A stretch of DNA of 64,000 nucleotides from Paracoccus sulfuroxidans (lineage in GTDB: Bacteria > Pseudomonadota > Alphaproteobacteria > Rhodobacterales > Rhodobacteraceae), in NCBI RefSeq assembly GCF_007830335.1, contig NZ_VLKU01000010.1, positions 62,001-126,000 on the forward strand, written 5' to 3'. Numbering within the stretch: the first letter of the stretch is position 1; each line of letters starts with the position of its first letter. The notes under the pieces were generated by a model, which searched no databases, was not told where the DNA came from, and saw only the letters and a list, made by a program, of their open reading frames with translations. The translations under genes were made by a program, and so were the position numbers. This document shows positions 1 to 8,391 of the stretch, piece after piece.

Positions 1-455
1 AGCGCGCCGCTGCCCAGCACCGGCCCGATGGCCAGCGAACGGGCATAGCCGCGCTTCTCCATCTCGGGCGTCAGGGTCGAGCCCAGCATCGCGACCGAGC
101 CCATGGCGACACCGGTCAGCGTCGCAAGCACCGCGCCCGCACCGACGGTCAGCACCGCCAGACGGCCCGAGATGAACCCCAGCCATTGGTCGATCACCTT
201 GATCATCCGCATGGCCACGCCCGAGTGGAACATGATCGACCCCATCAGGATGAACATCGGGATCGGGACAAGGATAAAGGTCGAGATGGAGCTGTCGATG
301 GACAGCACAAGCTGGTTGAAGCCGCCGAAACCGCCCCAGAGCAGATAGACCCCGACCATATTGACCAAGAGGAAGGCGATGGCGACCGGAATGCCGATCA
401 GCATCAGCGTGGTCAGGCCGACGAAGAAGCCAGAGAGAAATACCCACCATTCCAT
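1..455 (-). CDS. dctM: TRAP transporter large permease DctM (partial)
   Basis: N-terminal 151 codons of the large membrane subunit of a tripartite ATP-independent periplasmic transporter; the gene runs off the left edge of the window. It begins MEWWVFLSGFFVGL and continues with several hydrophobic helices and the conserved early DctM region PMFILMGSIMFHSG, then a Gly/Ala-rich stretch (GAGAVLATLTGVAMGS). The ATG lies one base after the dctQ stop, so the two are translationally coupled. DctM forms the ion-coupled translocation channel in the inner membrane. Family assignment is firm; the transported solute cannot be told from this piece. Confidence 0.9.
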   Translation of the reverse strand, partial: MEWWVFLSGFFVGLTTLMLIGIPVAIAFLLVNMVGVYLLWGGFGGFNQLVLSIDSSISTFILVPIPMFILMGSIMFHSGVAMRMIKVIDQWLGFISGRLAVLTVGAGAVLATLTGVAMGSVAMLGSTLTPEMEKRGYARSLAIGPVLGSGA

Positions 456-456
456 A

Positions 457-963
457 TCAGTGCGCTCCTGCGGTTACGGGGATCTCTCCACGGCAGATGT
501 TGATGGCCTGCCGCATGAACTCGAGCCCCATCAGCAGGGCGCCGAAGGGAATGGGGATCAGGTTGACGGCACGCGGGATCTCAAGCTCGGCCGCGACGAC
601 GACGCCACGGCGCAGCGAGGTGATCACCGCCTGAAAGCCGAACCAGGCGACCGCCAGACAGACGATCGTGCCGGTGACCGCCGCAATCAGCGCGGCTACG
701 CGCGCGGTGTTGCCGGTCAGGTTCGAGGTCAGGATGTCGACGGCGACATGTCCGCCCTCGCGCAGCACCCAGGCCGCGCCCAGGAAGGTCATCCAGACCA
801 TCATGATGCCGCTGATCTGGTCGATGCCCAGAAGCCCGTGACCGAAGAACAGCCGCAATGCGACCTTCAGCACGGTCGCCAGCATTAGAAGAATCAGGAT
901 CGACCCTGCGATCCATCCCATTGTATTGATGAGCCTGTCATAGGCCCGCTCGAGTCCACGCAT
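457..963 (-). CDS. dctQ: TRAP transporter small permease DctQ
   Basis: 168 aa, four predicted membrane helices, the usual size of the small TRAP subunit. The start is the ATG at 963 (MRGLERAYDRLINTMGW) because AGGAA lies eight bases before it; a longer in-frame extension upstream has no such support. The helix 2 region has the typical DctQ pattern (ISGIMMVWMTFLGAAWVLREGGHVAVD). It sits between dctP, 68 bp upstream, and dctM, one base downstream. DctQ pairs with DctM in the inner membrane and helps dock the periplasmic binding protein. Confidence 0.9.
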   Translation of the reverse strand: MRGLERAYDRLINTMGWIAGSILILLMLATVLKVALRLFFGHGLLGIDQISGIMMVWMTFLGAAWVLREGGHVAVDILTSNLTGNTARVAALIAAVTGTIVCLAVAWFGFQAVITSLRRGVVVAAELEIPRAVNLIPIPFGALLMGLEFMRQAINICRGEIPVTAGAH

Positions 964-1031
964 GATGTGTTCCTGACGAGAGTTGCCTTGGCGGCCGCCG
1001 TGGCATGGCCGTGTCACGGCGGCCTTGCGGT

Positions 1032-2030
1032 TCACTGGGCTGCTGCCGCGTCGAACATCGCCTTGATCTGGGCGATCTGCTCACCCGAATAGATCGTGCC
1101 GTAATAATCCCACAGCGCCGAGACCGCCGTGTCGTTCCAGCGTTTCGCCTCTTCGGGGGAAAGTGCGACGACCTCCATCCCGGCCTTCTTCATCAGATCC
1201 ACCTGCTCGGCCTGATTGTCTGCAAACCAGGTCTGGGCGAATTCCTGCGTCTCGCCGACGGCTTTCAGCAGGATCTCCTGCACGTCAGGTTCGAGGCTGT
1301 CCCATTTGTCGAGGTTCATCGCCAGCCCCCCGCCCGAGCGGTACATGGGCTGGTCGATCATGTATTTGGTGACGTCCTGCCAGCCGTAGCGGGTGAAGGC
1401 ATCGGCAATCGGCCAGGTCATCGCCCTGACGGTGCCCCGGTCCAGCGCAAGGAAGATCTCGGCGGGCGGCAGGGTCACGGATTCAGCCTTGGCGGCCTGC
1501 ACGAAATGGCGCGACAGCGGCGTGACGCGGACCGGCTTGCCGCTCAGATCGTCAATCGAGCTGACCGGGAAGGTCGTGACCATGTAATGAGAGCCGACGC
1601 CGACATCGCCCGCGGCATGGCCCAGATAGCGCACGCCCTTGGCGGCAAAGGCCTTGACCAGAAATTCATAGATCTCCGAACCCGGCCCGCCATCGGGGAT
1701 GCGCGCGGGCGAAAGCTCGGTCACATCACCGCCCGGCACCACGCCCGCCCAATAGTTCGGTGCGCCGAACCAGACGTCGAAGACGCCGTTCACCAAGGCC
1801 TCGGGCTGGTCCAGCGGCGGCAGGATGTCATCGGCGCCAAGATAGTTGATCTTGACCTTGCCTTCGCCCAGTCGATTGACGTTTTCCATGAAGTTCTTGC
1901 CGATCTCGGCGGTGGGCGAAAAGCCCGGCGCCCAGGCCCCGACCATCCGCAACTGAACCTCGGCAAGCGATGAAGTGGTTGAAAACAAAAGCGCAAGGCC
2001 GCCGGCCATCGCGATTTTCGACCAGGTCAT
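1032..2030 (-). CDS. dctP: TRAP transporter solute-binding protein DctP
   Basis: 332 aa periplasmic binding protein and first gene of the dctPQM operon. The start at 2030 is chosen because GGGGAGGAA precedes it and a signal peptide follows at once (MTWSKIAMAGGLALL...SSLA, residues 1-22). The mature part has the DctP fold pattern: a hydrophobic strand near the N-terminus, a central GVRYLGHAAGD segment, and the region around residues 180-200 that normally holds the carboxylate-binding Arg (DRGTVRAMTWPIADAF). TRAP binding proteins usually bind organic acids; the ligand here is unknown. It is transcribed away from the molybdenum hydroxylase operon. Confidence 0.9.
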   Translation of the reverse strand: MTWSKIAMAGGLALLFSTTSSLAEVQLRMVGAWAPGFSPTAEIGKNFMENVNRLGEGKVKINYLGADDILPPLDQPEALVNGVFDVWFGAPNYWAGVVPGGDVTELSPARIPDGGPGSEIYEFLVKAFAAKGVRYLGHAAGDVGVGSHYMVTTFPVSSIDDLSGKPVRVTPLSRHFVQAAKAESVTLPPAEIFLALDRGTVRAMTWPIADAFTRYGWQDVTKYMIDQPMYRSGGGLAMNLDKWDSLEPDVQEILLKAVGETQEFAQTWFADNQAEQVDLMKKAGMEVVALSPEEAKRWNDTAVSALWDYYGTIYSGEQIAQIKAMFDAAAAQ

Positions 2031-2104
2031 AAGATGATTCCTCCCCAATAAATCCGCCACTCCTCTGGCGTATTGAGGGGGATCGTAATACTTGAACTTC
2101 ATTT

Positions 2105-2135
2105 CTGTCTACAAAGTTTTTTATCTTGCATACAA
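2105..2135 (+). promoter_or_regulatory. Paired palindromic elements in the dctP/hydroxylase divergent promoter
   Basis: CTGTCTACAA (2105-2114) and TTGCATACAA (2126-2135) are two imperfect copies of a TTGTMTACAA palindrome with centres 21 bp apart. The same pair with the same spacing occurs at 10904-10934. TTGTATACAA-type sites are typical of FCD-type GntR regulators, and one is encoded at 7303-8016. The elements also fit a plus-strand -35 (CTGTCT) and -10 (CATACA) with an 18-bp spacer, so an operator lying on the hydroxylase promoter is the likely reading. Confidence 0.55.
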
Positions 2136-2206
2136 TTTTGATGCCTCATAGTTTTGATCTCATGTGCTACTGAGCATCCGAACGTCACAGCCGAAGGAGG
2201 AGCGGT

Positions 2207-3076
2207 ATGCGACCGACAGAGTTCGCCTATCACCGCGCGGAAACGATCGAGCACGCGCTTGCGCTGCTGGCCGAACATGGCGAGGATGGCCGCCCGATCT
2301 CGGGCGGGCAAAGCCTTGTTCCGATGATGAATCTTCGCCTTGCCCGCCCGGCCCATCTGGTCGACGTGAACCATCTGGACATGGCCCGGATCGAAGAGGA
2401 CGCGGACACAATCCGCATCGGCGCGCTGGTCCGGCACGAGACCTATCTGACCCATCCGCTGATCGCGCGACACCTGCCCGCGATGCTTGAGGCGGTGCAC
2501 TGGATCGGCCATCCGACGATCCGGCGGAACGGCTCGATCGGCGGCAGCCTCTGCCACGCCGACCCCACGGCCGAGCTGGCCGCGATGGCGGTGCTGCATG
2601 ACGCGCGCATTGTTCTGGCCTCGACCGGGGGGCGGCGCGAGGTTGCGGCGGTGGACTTCCTGAAAGGCGCCTATGTCACCGATGTTCAGCCCGGTGAGCT
2701 GCTGGTCGAGGTGATCTTTCCCAAACCCACCGGCCCCCATGTCGGCACCTTCGACGAAGTGGGCGAACGCCTTGGCGATTTCGCCATCGGCTCATTCGGG
2801 GTGCGGCTGGAACATGACGGCACGCGCGTCAGGCGTCTGGCCACCGTCTGCGGCGGTGCAAGGATGGTGCCGATCCGCATGACCGAACTGGAGGCCGGGG
2901 CGGCAGGTCAGCCGCTGTCGGCGCTGGACCCGGTGGCTTTCGGGCAGAAGGTGACGGCCATGGTCTCGCCCTCGGGCGATTTCCGCGCCAGCGCCGAATA
3001 CCGCCGCAACCTGATCGGAGAGCTGGCCAGCCGCACGCTGCAGCGCGCACGCGACCAAGCGATGGGAATGAAATGA
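2207..3076 (+). CDS. Molybdenum hydroxylase FAD-binding subunit (CoxM/XdhB type)
   Basis: 289 aa medium subunit of a xanthine dehydrogenase/CO dehydrogenase-family enzyme. It carries the FAD-binding PCMH-type motifs: SGGQSLVPMMN at about residues 34-44, and around residues 100-120 a HPTIRRNGSIGGSLCHADP segment that contacts the flavin. The C-terminal CO dehydrogenase flavoprotein domain follows. A strong GGAGGAG lies before the ATG. It passes electrons from the iron-sulfur subunit to an acceptor. First gene of a three-gene operon, overlapping the next gene by four bases. Confidence 0.93.
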   Translation: MRPTEFAYHRAETIEHALALLAEHGEDGRPISGGQSLVPMMNLRLARPAHLVDVNHLDMARIEEDADTIRIGALVRHETYLTHPLIARHLPAMLEAVHWIGHPTIRRNGSIGGSLCHADPTAELAAMAVLHDARIVLASTGGRREVAAVDFLKGAYVTDVQPGELLVEVIFPKPTGPHVGTFDEVGERLGDFAIGSFGVRLEHDGTRVRRLATVCGGARMVPIRMTELEAGAAGQPLSALDPVAFGQKVTAMVSPSGDFRASAEYRRNLIGELASRTLQRARDQAMGMK

Positions 3077-3573
3077 AGAACAAGATCGAACTGACCGTCA
3101 ACGGCAAGGGCCACGCCCTCGCGGTCGAGCCGCGCCGCCTTCTGGCCGATGTCCTGCGCGAGGATTGCGGGCTGCATGGCGTCCATATCGGCTGTGCGCA
3201 TGGCGCCTGCGGCTGCTGCACCGTGCATGTCGACGGCGCGCCCCGCCTGTCCTGCCTGACCTTCGCCGTGCAATGCGACGGCAAGACCATCGAGACGGTG
3301 GAATCGCTGGGCGGCACCGATGCCACCCATCCCCTGCAACAGGCTTTCCGCAAGCATCACGGACTGCAATGCGGCTATTGCACGCCGGGCTTCCTGATGG
3401 CGCTGGTGCCCTTCGTCGACGCCAAGGTCCGCGAAGGCACCATGCCCCCCGAAGCCGAGATCCGCGACGCGATGAGCGGCAATATCTGCCGCTGCACCGG
3501 CTATCAGGGCATTGTCGAGGCCGTGCAGGACACCATCGGCCAGGGCCTCCGCTCGCAGGGGACAGGCCAATGA
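3073..3573 (+). CDS. Molybdenum hydroxylase [2Fe-2S] subunit (CoxS type)
   Basis: 166 aa small subunit. The N-terminal plant-ferredoxin-type cluster motif is GCAHGACGCCTVH at about residues 38-50, with the remaining ligand in the RLSC segment. The C-terminal all-helical cluster domain has CGYCTPGFLMA and CRCTGYQGIVEAV. It relays electrons from the molybdenum centre to FAD. It overlaps both neighbours by ATGA junctions, as expected when subunits are made in fixed ratio. Confidence 0.95.
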   Translation: MKNKIELTVNGKGHALAVEPRRLLADVLREDCGLHGVHIGCAHGACGCCTVHVDGAPRLSCLTFAVQCDGKTIETVESLGGTDATHPLQQAFRKHHGLQCGYCTPGFLMALVPFVDAKVREGTMPPEAEIRDAMSGNICRCTGYQGIVEAVQDTIGQGLRSQGTGQ

Positions 3574-5906
3574 AACCCGAAAATCCCCGCCACCTCGGCG
3601 CCCGCATCCAGCGGCTGGAAGATCCGCGCCTGCTGTCGGGCCGTGCCCGCTATATCGACGACATCCGGCCCAACAACTGCCTGCATCTGAAATTCGTCCG
3701 CTCTCAGGTGGCGCATGCGAAGCTTCTGGAGGTCGATACCTCGATGGTCGAGGACATGTTCCCCGGCACCATCGTCTTTACCGGCAAGGACACCGGCGCG
3801 CTGTCGATGAAGGCGCATCAGGACTACCCCGAGATGCAATATGCCGAGCAACCCCTGCTCGCGACCGACCGCGTGCGTTTCGTGGGCGAACCCATCGCCG
3901 CCGTGCTGGCCGAGGACGCCTATCAGGCCGAGGACGCGGCCGAGATGGTGTTCCCCGATTTCGACTTCCTGCCCGTCATCGCGACAATGGAGCAGGCCCA
4001 GGACCCTGCCCTGCCGCCGCTGTTCGACGGCTGGAAAAGCAACGTCTGGGTCGAACGCCAGATGGCCGGGGGCGATCTGGCGGCAGCGCGTGCCGGTGCT
4101 GCGCATGTGATCCGCCGCACCTATCGCAACCAGCGCCAGACCGGCGTGCCGATGGAAGGGCGCGGCGTCATCGCCGAATACGACCAGTCGATGCGCGTGC
4201 TGACCGTCTGGTCCTCGACCCAGATGCCGCATCTGGTGCGCACCTATATCGCCGAGGAGCTGGGCCTGCCCGAAAGCCGCATCCGGGTCATCGCCCCGGA
4301 TGTCGGCGGCGGCTTCGGCGTCAAGGGCCAGGTCTTTGGCGAGGAGGTGCTGCTGGCCTGGTGCGCCATGAAGACTGGTCGCCCCGTCAAATGGATCGAG
4401 GACCGGCGCGAGAACCTGCTGGCCTCGATCCACGCGCGCGATCACCTGCACACGCTGGAGGCCTATGTCTCGGCCGAGGGGCGTCTGCTGGGGCTCTGGG
4501 CCGATATCACGGTCGATGTCGGGGCCTATTCGACCTATCCCTTCACCGCCGCGGGCGATCCCGGCATGGCGGCGAAAGTGATGCCCGGCCCCTATGATTT
4601 TCAGGCCTATGAGGCGACGTTCCGGGGCCTTGCCTCGAACAAATGCCCGCTGGGCACCTATCGCGGCGTCGCGCGCCCCTCGGCCGTTTTCTCGCAAGAG
4701 CGGCTGATGGACGACATCGCGCGCGAGATCGGCATGGATCCCATCGAGTTCCGGCTGAAGAACATCATCCGCGAATTCCCCTATCGCAACGTGCTGGGCT
4801 TTACCTATGACCCGGGTTCCTACGAGGAATCGCTCCTGCGGATGCGCGATCTGCTGCAGGATGACATCGCGGCGGCGAAGGCCAGCCGGACCGATCCCAA
4901 GACCCGGATCGGCGTCGGCGTCGCCTGCTTCATCGAGCAGACCGCGCATGGCACGCCCGATTTTACCCGTCGTCGCGTGCCCATCGAGACAGGCTATGTC
5001 GCCGCCCGGATCGAGATGATGCCGGATGGCGAGGTGCTGATCGACCTTGGCCTGCAAAGCCACGGTCAGGGGATGGAGACGACCATGGCGCAGGTCGCCG
5101 CCGATGCGCTTGGCGTGACGCCCGACCGGGTCTTCGTGCGCCATGGCGACACCAGCGCGCCTTATTCCGTCGGCACATGGGGCAGCCGCGGCGGCCCTCT
5201 GGGCGGCGGGGCCGTGCATGTCGCCGCGACCGAGATCGGCACCAAGCTGAAGCTGATCGCAGCCAATCTGCTGCAGGCTTCGCCCGAGCATGTCGAGCTG
5301 GCCGACAACCGTGCCTTCCTGCGCGACCGGCCGGAAACCGGCGTCGACATCGGCTATGTCGCGCGCTCGGCCTTGCGCAACATCGACCGCCTGCCCGAAG
5401 GCATGTCCCCCGGCCTTGCCGCCGAGGCCAGCGTCGACGGGCCGAAGGACGGCACCTATTCGAACGCGGTCCATGCCGCCGTGGTCGAGATCGACGTGCC
5501 GACCGGCAAGATGAAGATCCGCCGCTTCGTCGTGGTCGAGGATTGCGGCACGATCATCAACCCGCTGGTCGTCGACGGTCAGGTGCGGGGTGGCGTCGTG
5601 CAGGGCATCGGCTCGGCGCTGTGCGAGCATTTCGTCTATGACGAGGAAGGCCAGCCGCTGACCACCAGCTTTGCCGATTACCTGATGCCGCAGGCCCCCG
5701 AGATGCCCATGATCGAGGTGCATCACATCGAGACCCCGACCCCGCTGACGCCCCTTGGGGCCAAGGGGCTTGGCGAGGGCGGGGCCATCGGCCCGCCTGC
5801 GGCGCTGGCCAATGCCGTGACCAATGCGCTGGATTTTGAGGTCCGCGAGACGCCCCTGACCGCCAGTGCGATCTGGCACATGGCGCAGGACGCAAAGGGC
5901 GTCTGA
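3570..5906 (+). CDS. Molybdenum hydroxylase catalytic subunit (CoxL/XdhA type)
   Basis: 778 aa molybdopterin-cytosine-dinucleotide-type subunit. The ATG at 3570 overlaps the previous stop (ATGA). Visible landmarks: the N-terminal ARIQRLEDPRLLSGRARYID segment, VGGGFGVKGQ at about residue 247, the GTYRGVARP loop at about residue 364, the molybdopterin contact QSHGQGMETT at about residue 495, and the catalytic Glu in KGLGEGGAIG near the C-terminus. The CO dehydrogenase loop AYxCSFR is absent, so it should be read as a hydroxylase or aldehyde oxidase of the form II type, not CO dehydrogenase. Its maturation factor XdhC is at 12461-13438. Substrate unknown. Confidence 0.93.
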   Translation: MKPENPRHLGARIQRLEDPRLLSGRARYIDDIRPNNCLHLKFVRSQVAHAKLLEVDTSMVEDMFPGTIVFTGKDTGALSMKAHQDYPEMQYAEQPLLATDRVRFVGEPIAAVLAEDAYQAEDAAEMVFPDFDFLPVIATMEQAQDPALPPLFDGWKSNVWVERQMAGGDLAAARAGAAHVIRRTYRNQRQTGVPMEGRGVIAEYDQSMRVLTVWSSTQMPHLVRTYIAEELGLPESRIRVIAPDVGGGFGVKGQVFGEEVLLAWCAMKTGRPVKWIEDRRENLLASIHARDHLHTLEAYVSAEGRLLGLWADITVDVGAYSTYPFTAAGDPGMAAKVMPGPYDFQAYEATFRGLASNKCPLGTYRGVARPSAVFSQERLMDDIAREIGMDPIEFRLKNIIREFPYRNVLGFTYDPGSYEESLLRMRDLLQDDIAAAKASRTDPKTRIGVGVACFIEQTAHGTPDFTRRRVPIETGYVAARIEMMPDGEVLIDLGLQSHGQGMETTMAQVAADALGVTPDRVFVRHGDTSAPYSVGTWGSRGGPLGGGAVHVAATEIGTKLKLIAANLLQASPEHVELADNRAFLRDRPETGVDIGYVARSALRNIDRLPEGMSPGLAAEASVDGPKDGTYSNAVHAAVVEIDVPTGKMKIRRFVVVEDCGTIINPLVVDGQVRGGVVQGIGSALCEHFVYDEEGQPLTTSFADYLMPQAPEMPMIEVHHIETPTPLTPLGAKGLGEGGAIGPPAALANAVTNALDFEVRETPLTASAIWHMAQDAKGV

Positions 5907-5932
5907 GCCCCGACTGTCTAAACGCCACATGG

Positions 5933-5960
5933 AAAACGCCGGAGCAATCCGGCGTTTTTT
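5933..5960 (+). terminator. Rho-independent terminator after the molybdenum hydroxylase operon
   Basis: Perfect 11-bp stem (5933-5943 with 5948-5958) with a GCAA tetraloop and a T run, 26 bases after the catalytic-subunit stop. Confidence 0.9.
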
Positions 5961-5984
5961 GTTGCGATCCCGTTCCGGTGCGCA

Positions 5985-6014
5985 CAAAAAAGCCCGGCAC
6001 CTTGGGTGCCGGGC
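5985..6014 (-). terminator. Rho-independent terminator after the dpaL-like gene
   Basis: Stem GCCCGGCAC/GTGCCGGGC (5992-6000 with 6006-6014) with an A run at 5985-5991, which reads as a U tract on the minus strand. It ends the five-gene minus operon, 27 bases past the stop at 6042, and faces the plus-strand terminator next to it. Confidence 0.9.
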
Positions 6015-6041
6015 AAGTTCCCTCAGGGGGTTCCGTCGGGA

Positions 6042-7226
6042 TCAGGCGTCTTCTTTCAGAAGCGCCTCGTAAACGGCCTTGTCGGTCGCGCCCTCGGTCC
6101 CGATCAACAGGACGCGCGAATTCTGGTCGAGGCCCAGCGTCGCCCGCAGCGTCGGATCCTTCGCCGCCACCACCAGCGCGGCAAAGCCCGAGGCTCCGGA
6201 TTCGCCGATCACCAGCCCGCGCGCGCCGTCTCGCTGTTGCGCCAGCGACCGCAGACCGGCCAGCGCCTCATCCTCGGAAATCAGCATGAAGTGATCGGCC
6301 GTTTTCTCAAGGATGCGCCAGGCGGCCAGCGACGGCTCATAGCATTCCAGCATCGCCATGATGGTGGACGCGCCTGCCGGAACGGCGATGGGCTTGCCCG
6401 CCTTGGCGCTTTCCTGAATGCAGGGCGCAAGATCAGGCTCGACGACCACGCTGACCGGGCGCTTACCGCCCAGAACGTCATGCAGATAACCGCAAACGAC
6501 GCCCGCAAGACCGCCCACACCCGCCTGCACGAAGACATGGGTGAAGGGCTGATCGGCAGCCGCCAGGATCTCATCCATCATGATCGTGTAGCCCTGCATC
6601 ACAAGGCCCGGAATCTCCTCATAGCCCTCGGACGAGAAGTCCGAGACCAGAAGCCAGCCCTCGCGAGCAGCAACGTCGCGCGCCTCGGCGACCGAGTCGT
6701 CATAGTTGCCCTTGATGCGGCGCATTTCGGCGCCGAAGCTGGCAATCGCCTCTTCCCGGCCCTTGCTGACGCCTGCGTGGATATAGATCACACATTTGCA
6801 GCCAAAGGCCCGCGCACCTGACGCGACCGAACGGCCGTGGTTGCCGTCCGTCGCGCAGCAGACGGTCAGCTCAGCGGCCATTGCCCGCATCTCGGGCGTC
6901 AACAGCTCGGCCGGGGCGACATCGCGGCCCAGCCGCTTCGACAGTTCCGCGCGCAGCAACCGCGCGACCGCATAGGCCCCGCCAAGCGCCTTGAAGCTGC
7001 CCAGCCCGTAGCGCCCGCTTTCGTCCTTGATCTGGACCGAGGCAAGGCCCAGTTCCGCCGCCGGTCCCGCCAGCGACACCAGCGGCGTCGGCCCATAATC
7101 GGGGAAGGCATCCAGCATGGCGCGAACCTGCGCCGGGCCGGTCTTTCCGGCGATCAGCTGTTCGGTTTCGGTCAGGGCCTTTCCATGGCCCGCCATGGCA
7201 TTCGATACCAGTCGGGAAGCAGTCAT
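6042..7226 (-). CDS. dpaL: Diaminopropionate ammonia-lyase-type PLP enzyme
   Basis: 394 aa fold-type II PLP enzyme. Start at 7226 follows AAGGAGGAG. The PLP lysine lies in GSFKALGGAYA (about residue 77), the substrate Asp in CCATDGNHGRSV, and the glycine phosphate cradle in QAGVGGLAG. Order and wording of these motifs match 2,3-diaminopropionate ammonia-lyase (E. coli YgeX), which turns diaminopropionate into pyruvate and two ammonia. Some homologues act on other beta-substituted alanines or serine, so the substrate is uncertain. Last gene of the operon led by the SDR gene, 76 bp after the GntR gene. Confidence 0.82.
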   Translation of the reverse strand: MTASRLVSNAMAGHGKALTETEQLIAGKTGPAQVRAMLDAFPDYGPTPLVSLAGPAAELGLASVQIKDESGRYGLGSFKALGGAYAVARLLRAELSKRLGRDVAPAELLTPEMRAMAAELTVCCATDGNHGRSVASGARAFGCKCVIYIHAGVSKGREEAIASFGAEMRRIKGNYDDSVAEARDVAAREGWLLVSDFSSEGYEEIPGLVMQGYTIMMDEILAAADQPFTHVFVQAGVGGLAGVVCGYLHDVLGGKRPVSVVVEPDLAPCIQESAKAGKPIAVPAGASTIMAMLECYEPSLAAWRILEKTADHFMLISEDEALAGLRSLAQQRDGARGLVIGESGASGFAALVVAAKDPTLRATLGLDQNSRVLLIGTEGATDKAVYEALLKEDA

Positions 7227-7302
7227 GTCGTCTCCTCCTTGGACATGCGTGAGATGTCGCCGGATCGCTCCGGCGGGATGATTTCTGATGGATCGGCAGG
7301 TC

Positions 7303-8016
7303 CTAGCGCGTGGCGCTGAGCGGGGCCGCGTTCGCCTCAAGCGCAAGGACGATGTCGGCGGCAGAACCAGCGATCACGTCCACATGGGTCCGCATCGCGG
7401 CCTGCGCCACATCCTCTTCGCCCTGAGAGATGGCGGCGATGATGCGCTGATGCTCGGCATGCGAACTCATCATCTGGCGGGGATGGGTGATGACCCGGCG
7501 ATAGGCCGCCAGCCTGCGGCCAAGGCGCGCGGCCTCGGTCGCAAGATAGGCGCTGCGGGTGCCGCGCAAAAGCACGTCGTGAAAGGCATTGTTCGCTTCC
7601 AGAAACGCAACCTGATCGCCGGTTTCAGCCGCCCGCAGACAGTCGTCGTTGCGCGCCTTCGCCTCATCGATCTCGGCCATGGTCATCCGGCGCGCGCAAA
7701 GTCGCGCGGCCAGACCCTCAAGCTCGGCCAGAACCATGAACATGTCGACGACCTCGCCCGCGGTCAGCTGCCGGACCGTCGCGCCCATATTCCGGCGGAT
7801 CTCGATCAGGCCATTCGCGGCCAACTGCCGGATCGCCTCGCGCACCGGGGTCCGCGAGACGCTGAACCTGTTCGCCAGGCTCTGTTCGTCAAGCTTTTCG
7901 CCGGGGCGCAGCGTTCCGCCCAGAATGTCATCTTCAAGGATCTGGACGATCTTCTCGGAGGAAACCTTAGCTTCTGCTTTCTGCCGCAAAATCACTGCCT
8001 TATCAATACGGTACAT
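7303..8016 (-). CDS. GntR-family transcriptional regulator, FCD subfamily
   Basis: 237 aa. Winged helix-turn-helix at residues 18-85 (EKIVQILEDDIL...RFSVSRTPVREAIRQLAANG), the GntR signature. The C-terminal alpha-helical FCD ligand domain follows, with metal/ligand-binding His residues in NAFHDVLLR and in the HPRQMMSSHAEHQRII stretch. FCD regulators usually respond to small organic acids and repress transport and catabolic genes. It lies inside the operon it probably controls, 29 bp after the cupin gene. Candidate operators are at 2105-2135 and 10904-10934. Confidence 0.9.
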   Translation of the reverse strand: MYRIDKAVILRQKAEAKVSSEKIVQILEDDILGGTLRPGEKLDEQSLANRFSVSRTPVREAIRQLAANGLIEIRRNMGATVRQLTAGEVVDMFMVLAELEGLAARLCARRMTMAEIDEAKARNDDCLRAAETGDQVAFLEANNAFHDVLLRGTRSAYLATEAARLGRRLAAYRRVITHPRQMMSSHAEHQRIIAAISQGEEDVAQAAMRTHVDVIAGSAADIVLALEANAAPLSATR

Positions 8017-8045
8017 TGCTTTCAGGTGCCCGCGCCGGTCCGGTC

Positions 8046-8378
8046 CTATTGCTGGACCGTAATCACCAGACTGACCGAGTCCTGATCCGCCTCATTGATG
8101 GTGTAATGCGGATCTGTCGGTTCGAAAAGCACCGCCTCGCCCGCCTTGAGGGTAAAGCGTTCGCTGCCCGTGTCAAAGGTCAGTTCCCCCTGCATCACGA
8201 AAAACACCTGCGACCAGTCGTCGTGGCTGTGAAGCTCGCCGCCGCCCCCCTTGGGGGCACGCGACACCTGCACGGCGAAATTGTTGCCTTTGAAGGGCAC
8301 CACATCCAGCGTCTTGAGATTGCCGAAATGGTTCGGAGGGGTGAAGCCTTCAGCAGCTCCGTCTTTCCAGATTTGCAT
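8046..8378 (-). CDS. Small single-domain cupin protein
   Basis: 110 aa, one cupin barrel. Metal-binding pattern: HSHDDWSQVFFVMQGEL at about residues 50-66 gives two His, with Gln where a Glu often sits; the second motif is FEPTDPHYTIN with one His. No other domain. It lies 13 bp after the TPP-enzyme gene and 29 bp before the GntR gene. It may be a small isomerase, a dioxygenase-like enzyme or a ligand sensor; the sequence does not decide. Confidence 0.8.
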   Translation of the reverse strand: MQIWKDGAAEGFTPPNHFGNLKTLDVVPFKGNNFAVQVSRAPKGGGGELHSHDDWSQVFFVMQGELTFDTGSERFTLKAGEAVLFEPTDPHYTINEADQDSVSLVITVQQ

Positions 8379-8391
8379 GATTTTCCTGTCC

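Noticed and set aside
3570..5906. Carbon monoxide dehydrogenase (coxMSL) identity
   Set aside because: Subunit layout matches, but the catalytic AYxCSFR loop of true CO dehydrogenase is absent and no further cox accessory genes are present.
3504..5987. 827-codon open frame antisense to the molybdenum hydroxylase catalytic gene
   Set aside because: Shadow frame caused by high GC and strong codon bias of the real gene, whose protein motifs are unmistakable. No ribosome site and no recognisable protein.
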